Source: Rheinheimera sp. (GTDB taxonomy: Bacteria; Pseudomonadota; Gammaproteobacteria; Enterobacterales; Alteromonadaceae). Taken from it: 64,000 nucleotides of DNA. A program made the position numbers and the translations under genes. A model generated the notes under the pieces. That model did not search any database. It worked only from the letters and a program-made list of their open reading frames with translations, and had not been told where the DNA came from. This document shows, in pieces, positions 1 to 8,718 of the stretch. The DNA lies in NCBI GenBank assembly GCA_008015325.1, contig SSFI01000084.1, positions 1 to 64,000 on the forward strand, read 5' to 3'. Each line of letters opens with the position of its first letter. Positions within the stretch are counted from its first letter, which is position 1.

Positions 1-43
1 AATGCGCAATTAGATTTCACCTTCACAATATATGGAGTTATTT

Positions 44-583
44 TTATTTAGTAAGCGCTATTAGTTTATAGAACTGCTCAAACTTAAATTTTGGAATACA
101 TGAGATACCTGTGGAATCACAAGTTATGTTGTAATATGTTCCATCAAGATAATTTATTTTATAAACCACCTTTGTAGATGCCGATATTTTTTCAAAAAGA
201 CTTTTTGGAATCACAAACCCCTGAGATGAAGACATTTTCCCTGAGTAATCTTCAAATTGTCTTTTCGTAAAGTCTGACTGCTTTTCTGACATTCTGTAGA
301 AACTTCCGTCCACATTAATATCTACAGAGGATATGTTTACTATTCTATCAAGCAATTTAAAACCGAATATAACTGTATCTGGTGATTTACTATCCCAATA
401 GGCATTTAATAATACTCCACTTGGACCAATTGGAATTTCATCAGTAAATCTGATAAGGCTACCATCAAACTCAGAAACCTTAATGTGATTAACATCATAC
501 AGGCCATCATTCATGCTATTGATTTGAGCAGTTGTACAACCGCCGACAATAAACAACGCTAAAAATAAAGCTGAAATCCTCAT
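44..583 (-). CDS. hypothetical lipoprotein
   Basis: A 179-residue protein of unknown function. The N-terminus is a lipoprotein signal peptide: Met-Arg-Ile, a short hydrophobic core and the lipobox VGGC with Cys16 as the likely lipidated residue, so the mature protein should sit in the outer or inner membrane facing the periplasm. The rest is a polar, mixed alpha/beta-looking sequence with two Cys near the C-terminus (around residues 155-162) that could form a disulfide. A GGAAG-like ribosome site precedes the ATG. It is AT-rich, like the island around it. I recognise no family. Confidence 0.6.
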   Translation of the reverse strand: MRISALFLALFIVGGCTTAQINSMNDGLYDVNHIKVSEFDGSLIRFTDEIPIGPSGVLLNAYWDSKSPDTVIFGFKLLDRIVNISSVDINVDGSFYRMSEKQSDFTKRQFEDYSGKMSSSQGFVIPKSLFEKISASTKVVYKINYLDGTYYNITCDSTGISCIPKFKFEQFYKLIALTK

Positions 584-756
584 ATAAACTTCCTTTAATT
601 AACAAATTTCGCGCATTAAATCACATAGATAAAAAATAAAAAAGAATTATCTATTTAATAATTGAATATATTTATATATTTAAAACAAATGATAAAAACA
701 ATAAAAATGATACCAGACAGTTGACAGATACTTTCGGAAGGATATAAATTATAGAT

Positions 757-1143
757 GTGCCGCTGATTGCAGCCCTACTGCACTGGGAAAATTCAGCATC
801 AACTACAACATTGTTAAGCAACAAGTTCATTGCAAGCAGTATGCACATGAAAAACTTGATGCCAGAGGATTTAGCAATGTTCGGACTTGATGAGATTATG
901 AGTAAATTCAGAAATTTAGCGGAAAATGATTTAGACAATCAGAAAGCAAATCATAGTCAAGAAGACGAAATCATCATCACACGTTAAGGGCGACCTGTGG
1001 CGCGTTTAGTTCCATTAGCTGTTACAACAGACATCTCTGCCAGAATTGAGATTGCAAAAAATGCCTTTGTGGTTTCGTCTGATGTAGACGCGAATAATAA
1101 ATTGGTTCTGCAACTATTAAATTGGAGGCAATTTCATCGTTAA
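757..1143 (+). pseudogene. decayed Phd/YefM-type antitoxin-like frame
   Basis: Read through in one frame, this stretch carries EIIITR, then a TAA stop at 985-987, then GRPVARLVPL. With a single residue in place of the stop, this matches the well-conserved core of Phd/YefM/VapB-type antitoxins (E-x-x-I-T-R-x-G-K/R-P-V-A-R-L-V-P). A one-base change (for example AAA to TAA) would explain the stop. The sequence on either side does not look like a normal Phd N- or C-terminus, so it may be a chimeric relic. No toxin gene is visible next to it. The start (GTG at 757) is nominal. Confidence 0.4.
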
Positions 1144-1147
1144 AAAA

Positions 1148-1990
1148 CTAACAAAACATGCTTGAAATTACGAAGTCTACATGAACATGTTTCTTGTATT
1201 TATTTGATATACAGCACTTCTTATATTTCACACCACTACCACAGTAGCATACAGAATTTCTTGGAATATCCTTCCATTTTTCATCTAGAACTTTGAATTC
1301 ACTTTTTACAACATTAGATATATCTAATGGTCCGTAATTGTTTTTATCAAATATTGCAATTAGCTCTCTAAAGATACCAAAATGCGGATTTTCATCGCCA
1401 ATGTTTATAGCTAATCTTTTATCTTTTGGGTTTTCCACAAGAGCCAAGTGATCTATTTTTTTTAGTTCCACTGCTATAGATGTTGCCATTTCACCAGAAT
1501 AAATCTCACCTTGGATATGATTACAGCGCTCGTCTGTAATATTTAAATTGCAGATGCCGCATTCATATCTTTCAACTATAAACCCTAGACTGGAGAATAA
1601 AGTATATGGGTATAATGACTCTAGAGCTGTAAGGTTGCTCTCCAAAAAATTCAATGTCTTGCTATCTGGTTGGTAAAATTTTTTAATAATTCTCAGTGTA
1701 TCAATAGCGTCTTGCAAACTCCACCATGAGTCATAGTAATGACCCAATTCAACTCTGTTCCAAAATATGGATAGATACTTTAAGAGACAGAAATACTTCT
1801 GCAATAGGTATGCCTCATTAAGCCTCGCTTCATCCGAAAAGCTTTTTTTCAAATCAAAAACCACCCCCTCACAAAAGTTCGAAATCTCTATTGCCTTGTA
1901 ATATTTCCTTTTATGTAAAAATCTAATTATTTCTTGTGATTTTTCACTATTATTTTGAAAATCTTCACGCAGCAAATCAAGATGATACAT
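1148..1990 (-). CDS. SEC-C motif zinc-binding protein
   Basis: A 280-residue soluble protein. Near the C-terminus (about residues 247-260) it has the SEC-C signature C-x-C-x-S-G-x(n)-C-C, the zinc-binding module first described at the end of SecA and also found as an add-on in many uncharacterised proteins. A second Cys/His cluster (CGIC ... C-x-H, about residues 143-157) may bind another metal ion. The N-terminal 130 residues are helical and rich in aromatic residues. It follows the 130-residue gene upstream after 2 bp, and its GGGG ribosome site lies over that gene's end, so the two are probably translated together. The biochemical function is unknown; a role in a mobile-element or defence unit is possible but not shown. 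Confidence 0.6.
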   Translation of the reverse strand: MYHLDLLREDFQNNSEKSQEIIRFLHKRKYYKAIEISNFCEGVVFDLKKSFSDEARLNEAYLLQKYFCLLKYLSIFWNRVELGHYYDSWWSLQDAIDTLRIIKKFYQPDSKTLNFLESNLTALESLYPYTLFSSLGFIVERYECGICNLNITDERCNHIQGEIYSGEMATSIAVELKKIDHLALVENPKDKRLAINIGDENPHFGIFRELIAIFDKNNYGPLDISNVVKSEFKVLDEKWKDIPRNSVCYCGSGVKYKKCCISNKYKKHVHVDFVISSMFC

Positions 1991-1992
1991 TT

Positions 1993-2385
1993 TTACCCCA
2001 TTAATTTATTTACATCTATCTTCTTAATGCATTTTTCCAGCGCATCTTCACTACCCTTAAATTCAAATTCTTTCACGATACCGCTTGTAGGGTCACGATG
2101 GGACACCCTCAGTGATACCTCATTTAAATCGCTTTTCAAACTACCCCTGAAGTAAAAATTTGCATACTCTAAAACTAAGTTTAAATAATTAATCAAACTC
2201 ATATCAGCCAAGAGTGTAACAAGTGGCATAATTAATGTTTTGTCATGTAAATCGAATCTTGATTTGTTCTCTGGAACCAATATTTCTATATCAGGATATT
2301 TGATCTTCATCCATTTTTTAAATGCATCACTTTCACTTGAAATTGATCCTGAATAATAATCATCTTCCATAATTTCTATTTTCAT
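1993..2385 (-). CDS. hypothetical protein, partner of the SEC-C gene
   Basis: A 130-residue acidic protein, no family recognised. I chose the ATG at 2385 because a GGGAG ribosome site sits 5 nt upstream; the TTG 12 nt earlier lies inside that site. There is no signal peptide or membrane segment. Its stop is 2 bp from the start of the SEC-C gene, so the two form a tight operon and may act together. Base composition is as AT-rich as the rest of the island. Confidence 0.5.
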   Translation of the reverse strand: MKIEIMEDDYYSGSISSESDAFKKWMKIKYPDIEILVPENKSRFDLHDKTLIMPLVTLLADMSLINYLNLVLEYANFYFRGSLKSDLNEVSLRVSHRDPTSGIVKEFEFKGSEDALEKCIKKIDVNKLMG

Positions 2386-2643
2386 TTTAACTCCCAATAT
2401 CTATAACCCATTCAAAGAATTAAATTTCGATTGTTTTAACTTTGCGGCAGATGGAACCACCAGTAAAAAATCTCGATGATTTTTATATAACAGCATGAGT
2501 GATTGATCCACAGGACGATTTGTTTAAAATACAGGCTACCTGCTCGTACCTTTATATGCAACATCTTGTGGATACAATCAGTAACACATAAACTTGCAAG
2601 GTGTGGCAAAATTTCGATATTTCTCAACTAAGACGCAACAAAT

Positions 2644-2662
2644 GACGCACCAACGGTGCGTC
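2644..2662. repeat. perfect 8-bp hairpin in an otherwise empty 443-bp gap
   Basis: GACGCACC, a 3-nt loop (AAC) and GGTGCGTC form a perfect stem-loop, about 65 bp before the tRNA fragment. A T-run follows at about 2672-2678 but is too far off for a canonical terminator. It may be a recombinase or regulatory site near the element's end. The rest of 2386-2837, apart from the tRNA fragment, shows nothing I can support; short frames there have no ribosome site or recognisable protein. Confidence 0.35.
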
Positions 2663-2728
2663 TTAAACGAAGTTTTTTCCCTTAGATTACAGAGAGCTGC
2701 GATTAGCCAATTTACTGGGTAAGATAAC

Positions 2729-2753
2729 GGTTCGATTCCCATCGCCCGCTCCA
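2729..2753 (+). other. 3' fragment of a tRNA-Gly gene (probable att site)
   Basis: The sequence starts at GGTTCGATT (T-loop) and runs to CGCCCGCTCCA, matching the T-loop, 3' T-stem, 3' acceptor strand and CCA end of bacterial tRNA-Gly genes. The 5' half is absent: there is no GCGGGCG-type acceptor strand or anticodon arm upstream, and the 5' side of the T-stem (AAC before GG) no longer pairs with the 3' side. It is therefore not a functional tRNA. A 3' tRNA remnant facing a sharp composition change is the usual footprint of a tyrosine-integrase element, with the island on its left. Confidence 0.65.
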
Positions 2754-2837
2754 ATCTGCGTAATCCTTGTTCTGTGTTTAATGCCATCGTTATAGTGCCG
2801 TGATTACATCTTGCCTTTTTGACCTATGGAGCCGCTG

Positions 2838-3635
2838 ATGGCTGAGTCCTGTTTCACCCCGACTTTTACTGCGGAGCAAATCAACGCCGCCGCCGGGCAA
2901 TTGCAGCAAAGGCGCGCCCTGGGCCAGTCTGGCGATCTGTTGGCAGAACCACTCCGGCCGTTGCTTTTAGCGGATGCGCTAGCGGTGCAACTAAAAGTGG
3001 CGCAGCAATACAGCAAAGTCATTGGCTGGAAATGTGGAATGCCGTCGCAGGATGCCAATGGCCAGCCGAAAATTGTGCTGGGGCCTTTGTATCAAGTTGA
3101 GTTACAACAAGGTACCCGCTGCGCGCAGTGGCCTTCGGCACAAGGATTGGCGAGGGTTGAGCCTGAATACGCCTATCCGCTGTTGGCCGATGTGGCGCCC
3201 GGCGCCGACAACTTAAGCGATCATGACGTTTTTGCCTTGCTCGGCAAGCCACATCTGGCACTGGAGCTGATCCAGAGCCGTTATCAGACCGATGCCGGCG
3301 CGCAATATCCGGACCAGCTGGCCGATGGTTTATTTAATCAGGGGCTGTGGCTCGGGCCAACGCTGATCGGGCCAGAACAAAGCCATTTTGACCTGACGCT
3401 GACGCCTGTCGGGCAACCGTCGGTGACTCATGCAGCCCGACATCCAAATGATAACCCGCGGGCGCCTTTACCCTGGCTGGTGAATTTTCTGCGCGCCCAA
3501 GGGGTGCCGTTAACCGCTGGTCAGGTCATCATCACCGGCTCATTCGCTGGCGTGCTGGAATTACCCTTTGGCAGCGATATTCGCTGGCAATTTGGCGAAG
3601 AACCAGCGTTTCAACTGAGTTTTTGCCCGCGTTAA
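2838..3635 (+). CDS. 2-keto-4-pentenoate hydratase/decarboxylase-family protein
   Basis: A 265-residue member of the MhpD/fumarylacetoacetase-like fold, which binds a divalent metal and adds water to, or decarboxylates, 2-oxo acids in aromatic-acid breakdown. Visible family features are VEPEYAYPL near residue 110, where the Glu residues are metal ligands, and a GSFAGVLELP stretch near residue 240. I chose the ATG at 2838 because GGAG lies 6 nt upstream; the ATG at 2826 would place that site inside the gene. No other catabolic gene is nearby, so the substrate cannot be inferred. It is the first core-like gene after the island edge. Confidence 0.7.
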   Translation: MAESCFTPTFTAEQINAAAGQLQQRRALGQSGDLLAEPLRPLLLADALAVQLKVAQQYSKVIGWKCGMPSQDANGQPKIVLGPLYQVELQQGTRCAQWPSAQGLARVEPEYAYPLLADVAPGADNLSDHDVFALLGKPHLALELIQSRYQTDAGAQYPDQLADGLFNQGLWLGPTLIGPEQSHFDLTLTPVGQPSVTHAARHPNDNPRAPLPWLVNFLRAQGVPLTAGQVIITGSFAGVLELPFGSDIRWQFGEEPAFQLSFCPR

Positions 3636-3700
3636 CGTGTTGGCGCTGAACTAATTCATCAAACTCAGTCTTACTTTTCTCGCCGTTACGGAGTGTATCG

Positions 3701-5137
3701 ATGGATTTTTTACCGGCCACAGCCCTGACATTCAGCCCTTTACTGGCATTTGCCTTGTTATTGCTGGTTGGCGCCCTCGGCGGTTATCTGGCGCATCTGA
3801 CACGCTGGATCCCAAGTATCACCGGTTTTATGGCAGTGGGATTTCTGATCGGGCCCAGTGGTCTTGGATTATTGGATAAACACACGCTGGCGGATGCGCG
3901 GATTTTGGTTGATATCGCGCTGGCGCTGATTTTATACCGGCTTGGCACTTCACTGGATTTACGTTTTATCCGTCAGCACAAGGCTCTGGTACTGACGTCG
4001 CTGGCCGAAGCCAGCGTGACTTTTATCGCCTGTTTTTTTGTGCTGCATTGGCTTGATTTCAGCCCGGTGCTGGCGGCGCTGATCAGCGCTATTCTGATTT
4101 CCTCATCGCCGGCGGTGCTGTTACACGTCGCGCATGAAACCGGCGCCAAAGGCCCGGTCACCGAAACTGCTAAAACCTTAGTTGCGCTGAATAATTGCTG
4201 GTCGTTTCTGGTATTTGCCGCAGTTATTCCTGCGTTATTGCTTGATCAGCAAGCCGGGTTGGGTCAGGTAATTTTACAGCCGCTGTATTTATTGATTGGT
4301 TCCGCCTGTCTGGGCGTATTGATTGGCGTGTTATTGCATTTTTTGTGTCTGCGCACCCAAACCGCCGCGCAATACAAAATGGCGCTGGTGATTGGCAGCC
4401 TGATGCTGACCTTAGCGCTGGCGCAGCAACTGCAGCTGTCGGCGTTGTTTGCGCCTTTGCTGGTCGGTATCACAGTGCGCAGTCTGGAACGCGGCCCTTT
4501 AGTATCGGAGCTGAATTTTGGCGCTGCTTTTGAGCTGTTTTTTATCGTGTTGTTTGTATTTGCCGGTGCCAAATTACAGCTCAGTGCATTGTGGCAATAT
4601 GGGCTGGTGATTGTGTCGCTGGTCTTGGTGCGCTCAACGGTAAAAGTGCTAATGTTATGGCTGGCAGGCACTGTGCAGCGACAGCCGGCACGCGCCAGCT
4701 CGGGTACCGGCATGTTGCTGGTGCCAATGGCTGGTCTGGCCATCGGTCTGGCGCAGACCAGCAGCGGCCTCAGTACAGAGCATGCCGCTGTGATCAGCGC
4801 TGTGGTACTGGGTGCCGTGACATTGTTTGAAACTATAGGCCCACCGCTGGCCGCATTTGCCTTCCGGTTTGCCGGCGAAGCGGGGCAGGCACATGACGAC
4901 GACGGTCTGCCGCCGCAGCGTTTAAGCCAGCCCGACAGCTGGTCGGTGCCGGGCCCGCTGGTACAAATGCGTTGGCGGGGCAATGTATCAGGTTCAGCTG
5001 ATATTCAACCTGCTGATGTTCCTGCTATTATCACAGATACCGATCTGATTGCAGGAGCCCGTACCGATGCAGTTTCCCCCGCAAATAAAACAACAAAGCT
5101 GTCGCGACTGTTTAAGTGGCGCCGATCTGGGGTTTGA
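3701..5137 (+). CDS. cation:proton antiporter, CPA2 family
   Basis: A 478-residue integral membrane protein with about a dozen hydrophobic segments across residues 10-385, followed by a soluble tail of about 90 residues. The segment patterns (GFLIGPSGLGLL near residue 47, ALILYRLGTSLDLRF near 75, LISSSPAVLLHVAHETGA near 130) are those of KefB/YbaL-type monovalent cation/proton antiporters, which set cytoplasmic pH or K+. It lacks the C-terminal TrkA-N domain of KefB/KefC; the tail ends in a basic stretch. A GGAG-like site precedes the ATG. Its last 71 nt overlap the EAL gene in another frame. Confidence 0.75.
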   Translation: MDFLPATALTFSPLLAFALLLLVGALGGYLAHLTRWIPSITGFMAVGFLIGPSGLGLLDKHTLADARILVDIALALILYRLGTSLDLRFIRQHKALVLTSLAEASVTFIACFFVLHWLDFSPVLAALISAILISSSPAVLLHVAHETGAKGPVTETAKTLVALNNCWSFLVFAAVIPALLLDQQAGLGQVILQPLYLLIGSACLGVLIGVLLHFLCLRTQTAAQYKMALVIGSLMLTLALAQQLQLSALFAPLLVGITVRSLERGPLVSELNFGAAFELFFIVLFVFAGAKLQLSALWQYGLVIVSLVLVRSTVKVLMLWLAGTVQRQPARASSGTGMLLVPMAGLAIGLAQTSSGLSTEHAAVISAVVLGAVTLFETIGPPLAAFAFRFAGEAGQAHDDDGLPPQRLSQPDSWSVPGPLVQMRWRGNVSGSADIQPADVPAIITDTDLIAGARTDAVSPANKTTKLSRLFKWRRSGV

Positions 5138-5840
5138 ACTTCGGATGGCGTTTCAGCCGATTATCGAATGGTCCAGCCAGTCGATTGTCGGTTATGAAGC
5201 TTTAGTGCGCGGCGAGCAAGGCGAAGGCGCAGGCGTGGTCCTGTCCCGGATCACGGATGCCAACAAGTATTATTTTGATCAGGCCTGTCGGGTCAAAGCC
5301 ATTGAAACTGCGACCAGGCTGGGTCTGAAAAAACTGCTCAGTATCAATTTTATGCCCAATGCGGTGTATAACCCGGAAACCTGTATCCGCGCCACTATTG
5401 AAGCCGCTGATTTATATGGCTTTGATATCCACAATATCATGTTTGAAGTGACTGAAGGTGAACAAATCCTCAGTCACAGCCATCTGCTGAAAATCTTCCA
5501 AAGTTATGCTGCGCGCGGTTTTATCACTGCTATTGATGATTTTGGCGCTGGTTTTGCCCACGAAGACTGGTTACATTCGCTCAAACCCAGAGTGCTGAAA
5601 CTGGATATGGCGCTGATCCGGCATATTGATCAATCCGCTGAAAAACAACAACGGCTGCAGCAGATCCTGGCGCAATGTGCGCTGCTCGGCTGCAAAGTGC
5701 TGGCTGAAGGCGTTGAAACGGCGGCTGAGCTGGCTTATCTGGCGGCGCAGGGCATCGACTGGTTTCAGGGTTATTACTTTGCCAGACCTCTGCTGGAACA
5801 GCTGCAATGCGAGGCTGAACTGAGCTGCTGGAAACAATAA
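5067..5840 (+). CDS. EAL-domain c-di-GMP phosphodiesterase
   Basis: A 257-residue protein made almost only of an EAL domain. The catalytic set looks complete: EALVRG near residue 43, the Asn of SINFMPN, EVTE, the DDFGAGFA metal/loop motif, the Lys of LKLD, AEGVET and the Q of FQGYYFARP. It should hydrolyse c-di-GMP to pGpG. There is no GGDEF, BLUF or membrane part, though the domain resembles the EAL half of BLUF proteins. The ATG at 5067 follows a GGAG site with 9 nt spacing; a TTG at 5049 is less likely. The start lies inside the antiporter gene (71-nt overlap), suggesting translational coupling. Confidence 0.8.
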   Translation: MQFPPQIKQQSCRDCLSGADLGFELRMAFQPIIEWSSQSIVGYEALVRGEQGEGAGVVLSRITDANKYYFDQACRVKAIETATRLGLKKLLSINFMPNAVYNPETCIRATIEAADLYGFDIHNIMFEVTEGEQILSHSHLLKIFQSYAARGFITAIDDFGAGFAHEDWLHSLKPRVLKLDMALIRHIDQSAEKQQRLQQILAQCALLGCKVLAEGVETAAELAYLAAQGIDWFQGYYFARPLLEQLQCEAELSCWKQ

Positions 5841-6071
5841 GCCAGCCAGTGCAGATTGAAGCACTGCGTTTGGTGCTGTGTTGTTTTATTGTAAACATCT
5901 TTCCATAAAGCCATCTAAACACCTAAAAGTCCATTTTGTTGCTGATTTTGTAATCTGTCAGTGTTGAGTACCAACAAAAATCGGGTTAGGGTGAGATGAA
6001 ACTGCAGAAAAAAACGCCAAAGCTTCGCGCTGCGGCAACAAGGCAGGCAATGCAACGAGGAGAGTGGGAAG

Positions 6072-8702
6072 ATGTCGCAATATGCTGCCTTAAGAGCAAA
6101 CGTTGGTTTGCTTGGCACACAATTAGGGGATACGGTCCGTAATCAGCTGGGGCCTGCGGTGTTAGAGCGAATTGAGCAAATTCGTTCACTGGCCAAACAG
6201 GCGCGTTCCGGCACTGAGCAACAAGACCAGCAGCTGAAACAAATTCTGGCTGGCCTCACCGATGACGAGATCCTGCCGGTCGCCCGTGCTTTTGCGCAGT
6301 TCCTCAATCTGGCTAACCTGGCCGAGCAACATCACACCATCAGTAAAGCCGGCGCTGCGTCTATTGAAAAACCACAGCCGCTGCAGGAATTGCTGACTTT
6401 ATTAAACACCCAGCAGGTCGACGTCGAAAAAACCCGCCAGGCCGTGGCCGATTTATCGATTGAACTGGTGCTGACGGCGCACCCGACCGAAGTCACCCGT
6501 CGCACATTAATTTATAAACTGACGCAAATTGCCGATTGTCTGGCGCAGCGTGAGCAAGAATTATCCGCCCATCAGCTGGCGCGGCTGGATGCACGCTTAA
6601 ACGATTTGATCACCCAGGCCTGGCATACCAATGAAATTCGCGAACAGCGCCCAACGCCGGTCGATGAAGCCAAGTCCGGTTTTGCTGTCATTGAAACCTC
6701 GTTGTGGCAAGCGATTCCCGAATTTATCCGCGAGCTGGACGAAGCTTTAACCCCGGTGCTGGGCCATGGGCTGGCGCTGGATGCGGCGCCTATCCGGTTC
6801 TCCTCCTGGATGGGCGGCGATCGTGACGGCAACCCATTTGTTACAGCCAAAGTCACCCGCCAGGTGTTGTTACTCAGTCGTTGGAAAGCCGCCGATTTAT
6901 TTGCGCAGGATTTGGATGTGCTTGGCAACGAGCTGTCGATGAATCTGGCGAACGCGGCATTACAGGCGGCAGTGCCGGGTTCAACGGAGCCGTACCGTGA
7001 CCTGTTAAAAACCTTACGCGGCAAGCTGCTGCACACCCGCGACTGGCTGACCGAAGCATTGAAACACGACCGGCTGCAGCGGCCTGATGATTTACTTTGG
7101 CATAACCAGCAACTGTTAGAGCCGCTGCTGCTGTGTTACCACTCGCTGCGCGACTGCAAAATGGATGTGATTGCCAACGGCTTACTGCTCGATACCATCC
7201 GCCGCGCTTATGCCTTTGGTCTGACACTGTTAAAACTTGATGTGCGGCAGGAATCCGGCCGTCACACCCAGGTATTCAGCGAATTTACCCAATATTTGGG
7301 CATCGGTGACTACGCGCATTGGGAAGAACCGGCGCGCCAGGCGTTTTTACTGAATGAACTGGCCAGCAAGCGGCCTTTATTCCCGCGCAACTGGCAACCG
7401 AGCGCCGAAGTGCGTGAAGTGCTGGATACCTGTGACATCATCGCGCGCCACGGCCCGGAAGCCTTATCGACTTATGTGATTTCGATGGCTGGCAAGCCAT
7501 CTGATGTGCTGGCGGTACAGCTTTTGTTAAAAGAAGCCGGCATAAGCTTCCCGATGCGCGTCGCGCCTTTGTTTGAAACTCTGGCGGATTTAACCAACGC
7601 GCCGGAATGTATCAGCAAGTTGCTGGCAATCGACTGGTATCGCGGTTATATCCAGGGCAAACAGGAAGTGATGATCGGTTATTCCGATTCCGCCAAAGAT
7701 GCCGGTGCTATCGCCGCCGCTTGGGCGCAATACAGCGCGCAGGAAGCGTTGGTTGCCATTTGTGCCCAGGCCAAAGTGCAGCTGACGCTGTTCCACGGTC
7801 GTGGCGGCACTATCGGCCGTGGCGGTGGTCCGGCACACGCGGCGATTTTGTCGCAGCCACCGGGCAGTCTGGCTGGCGGTATGCGCGTGACCGAACAGGG
7901 CGAAATGATCCGCTTTAAGTTTGGTTTGTCCAAACTGGCGCAGCGTTCATTGGCGCTGTATGCCTCGGCAGTGCTGGAAGGGGTGTTATTGCCACCGCCG
8001 GTGCCAAAAGCCGAATGGCGCGCGTTGATGGCGCAGCTGGCGACCACGTCCTGTGAAGCTTATCGTGCTGTGGTGCGGCATCACCCGGAATTTGTGCCGT
8101 ATTTCCGCGCGGCGACGCCGGAGCTGGAACTGGGCCAGTTGCCGCTTGGCAGCCGGCCGCCGAAACGTAACCCAAATGGTGGTGTGGAGAGTCTGCGCGC
8201 CATTCCGTGGATTTTCGCCTGGTCACAAAACCGGCTGATGTTGCCGGCCTGGCTCGGTGCCGGTTCTGCACTGGCGGAAGCGGTGGCGCAAGGCAAAACC
8301 GCGTTGCTGCATGAAATGCGCGCGCAGTGGCCGTTTTTCGCTACCCGCTTGTCGATGCTGGAAATGGTTTATCTCAAAGCCGACGCGCAAATCGCCGCTT
8401 ACTACGATGAAAAACTGGTGCCGGAGCACCTGCTCGGCCTTGGTGAGCAGTTGCGTAATCAGCTGTCGGCCGATACGGCCTTGTTGCTGCAGCTGATCGA
8501 CCGACCGGATTTAATGGCGAATGAAGCCTGGATCCGTGAGTCGATTATGCTCCGAAATACTTATGTCGACCCGCTGCATATTCTGCAGGTGGAATTGTTA
8601 AAACGGGTACGGCATGCGCCGGAAACCGTCAACGACAATATCAAACGGGCGCTGATGGTGACCATCGCCGGTATTGCTGCTGGCATGCGCAACTCGGGTT
8701 AA
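6072..8702 (+). CDS. ppc: phosphoenolpyruvate carboxylase
   Basis: An 876-residue cytosolic enzyme converting phosphoenolpyruvate and bicarbonate to oxaloacetate, refilling the TCA cycle. Diagnostic motifs are TAHPTEVTRRTL (about residues 136-147, catalytic His), GGDRDGNPFV (about 254-263), FHGRGGTIGRGGGP (about 575-588, mobile catalytic loop) and the C-terminal MRNSG, close to the usual MRNTG. The length matches E. coli Ppc (883). An AGGAG site precedes the ATG. It is apparently monocistronic, with about 230 bp upstream and a strong terminator downstream. Confidence 0.97.
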   Translation: MSQYAALRANVGLLGTQLGDTVRNQLGPAVLERIEQIRSLAKQARSGTEQQDQQLKQILAGLTDDEILPVARAFAQFLNLANLAEQHHTISKAGAASIEKPQPLQELLTLLNTQQVDVEKTRQAVADLSIELVLTAHPTEVTRRTLIYKLTQIADCLAQREQELSAHQLARLDARLNDLITQAWHTNEIREQRPTPVDEAKSGFAVIETSLWQAIPEFIRELDEALTPVLGHGLALDAAPIRFSSWMGGDRDGNPFVTAKVTRQVLLLSRWKAADLFAQDLDVLGNELSMNLANAALQAAVPGSTEPYRDLLKTLRGKLLHTRDWLTEALKHDRLQRPDDLLWHNQQLLEPLLLCYHSLRDCKMDVIANGLLLDTIRRAYAFGLTLLKLDVRQESGRHTQVFSEFTQYLGIGDYAHWEEPARQAFLLNELASKRPLFPRNWQPSAEVREVLDTCDIIARHGPEALSTYVISMAGKPSDVLAVQLLLKEAGISFPMRVAPLFETLADLTNAPECISKLLAIDWYRGYIQGKQEVMIGYSDSAKDAGAIAAAWAQYSAQEALVAICAQAKVQLTLFHGRGGTIGRGGGPAHAAILSQPPGSLAGGMRVTEQGEMIRFKFGLSKLAQRSLALYASAVLEGVLLPPPVPKAEWRALMAQLATTSCEAYRAVVRHHPEFVPYFRAATPELELGQLPLGSRPPKRNPNGGVESLRAIPWIFAWSQNRLMLPAWLGAGSALAEAVAQGKTALLHEMRAQWPFFATRLSMLEMVYLKADAQIAAYYDEKLVPEHLLGLGEQLRNQLSADTALLLQLIDRPDLMANEAWIRESIMLRNTYVDPLHILQVELLKRVRHAPETVNDNIKRALMVTIAGIAAGMRNSG

Positions 8703-8718
8703 AGGTGCGTTGATGGTC

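Larger units (their letters stand above)
1..2728. other. AT-rich accessory island, right-hand part
   Basis: This stretch is visibly AT-rich in both coding and intergenic sequence, unlike the GC-rich genes from 2838 onward. It holds a lipoprotein, a decayed antitoxin-like frame and a SEC-C gene pair, none of them housekeeping genes. It ends exactly where a 3' tRNA-Gly fragment begins, the layout expected when an element integrates into the 3' end of a tRNA gene. The intact tRNA and any integrase would lie to the left, outside the window. The composition change and the tRNA fragment are seen; the integrated-element reading is inferred. Confidence 0.6.

Noticed and set aside
672..938. Minus-strand hydrophobic frame opposite the antitoxin relic
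   Set aside because: It is the complement of the better-supported plus-strand frame and has no ribosome site.
2729..2753. A complete tRNA-Gly gene
   Set aside because: Only the 3' part is present; there is no 5' acceptor strand, D-arm or anticodon arm upstream and the T-stem does not pair.
2578..2787. A 69-residue minus-strand frame over the tRNA fragment
   Set aside because: Its sequence comes from the tRNA remnant and hairpin; no ribosome site or family support.
4264..4983. 239-residue minus-strand frame
   Set aside because: Antisense shadow of the antiporter gene; composition is that of reversed membrane-protein codons.
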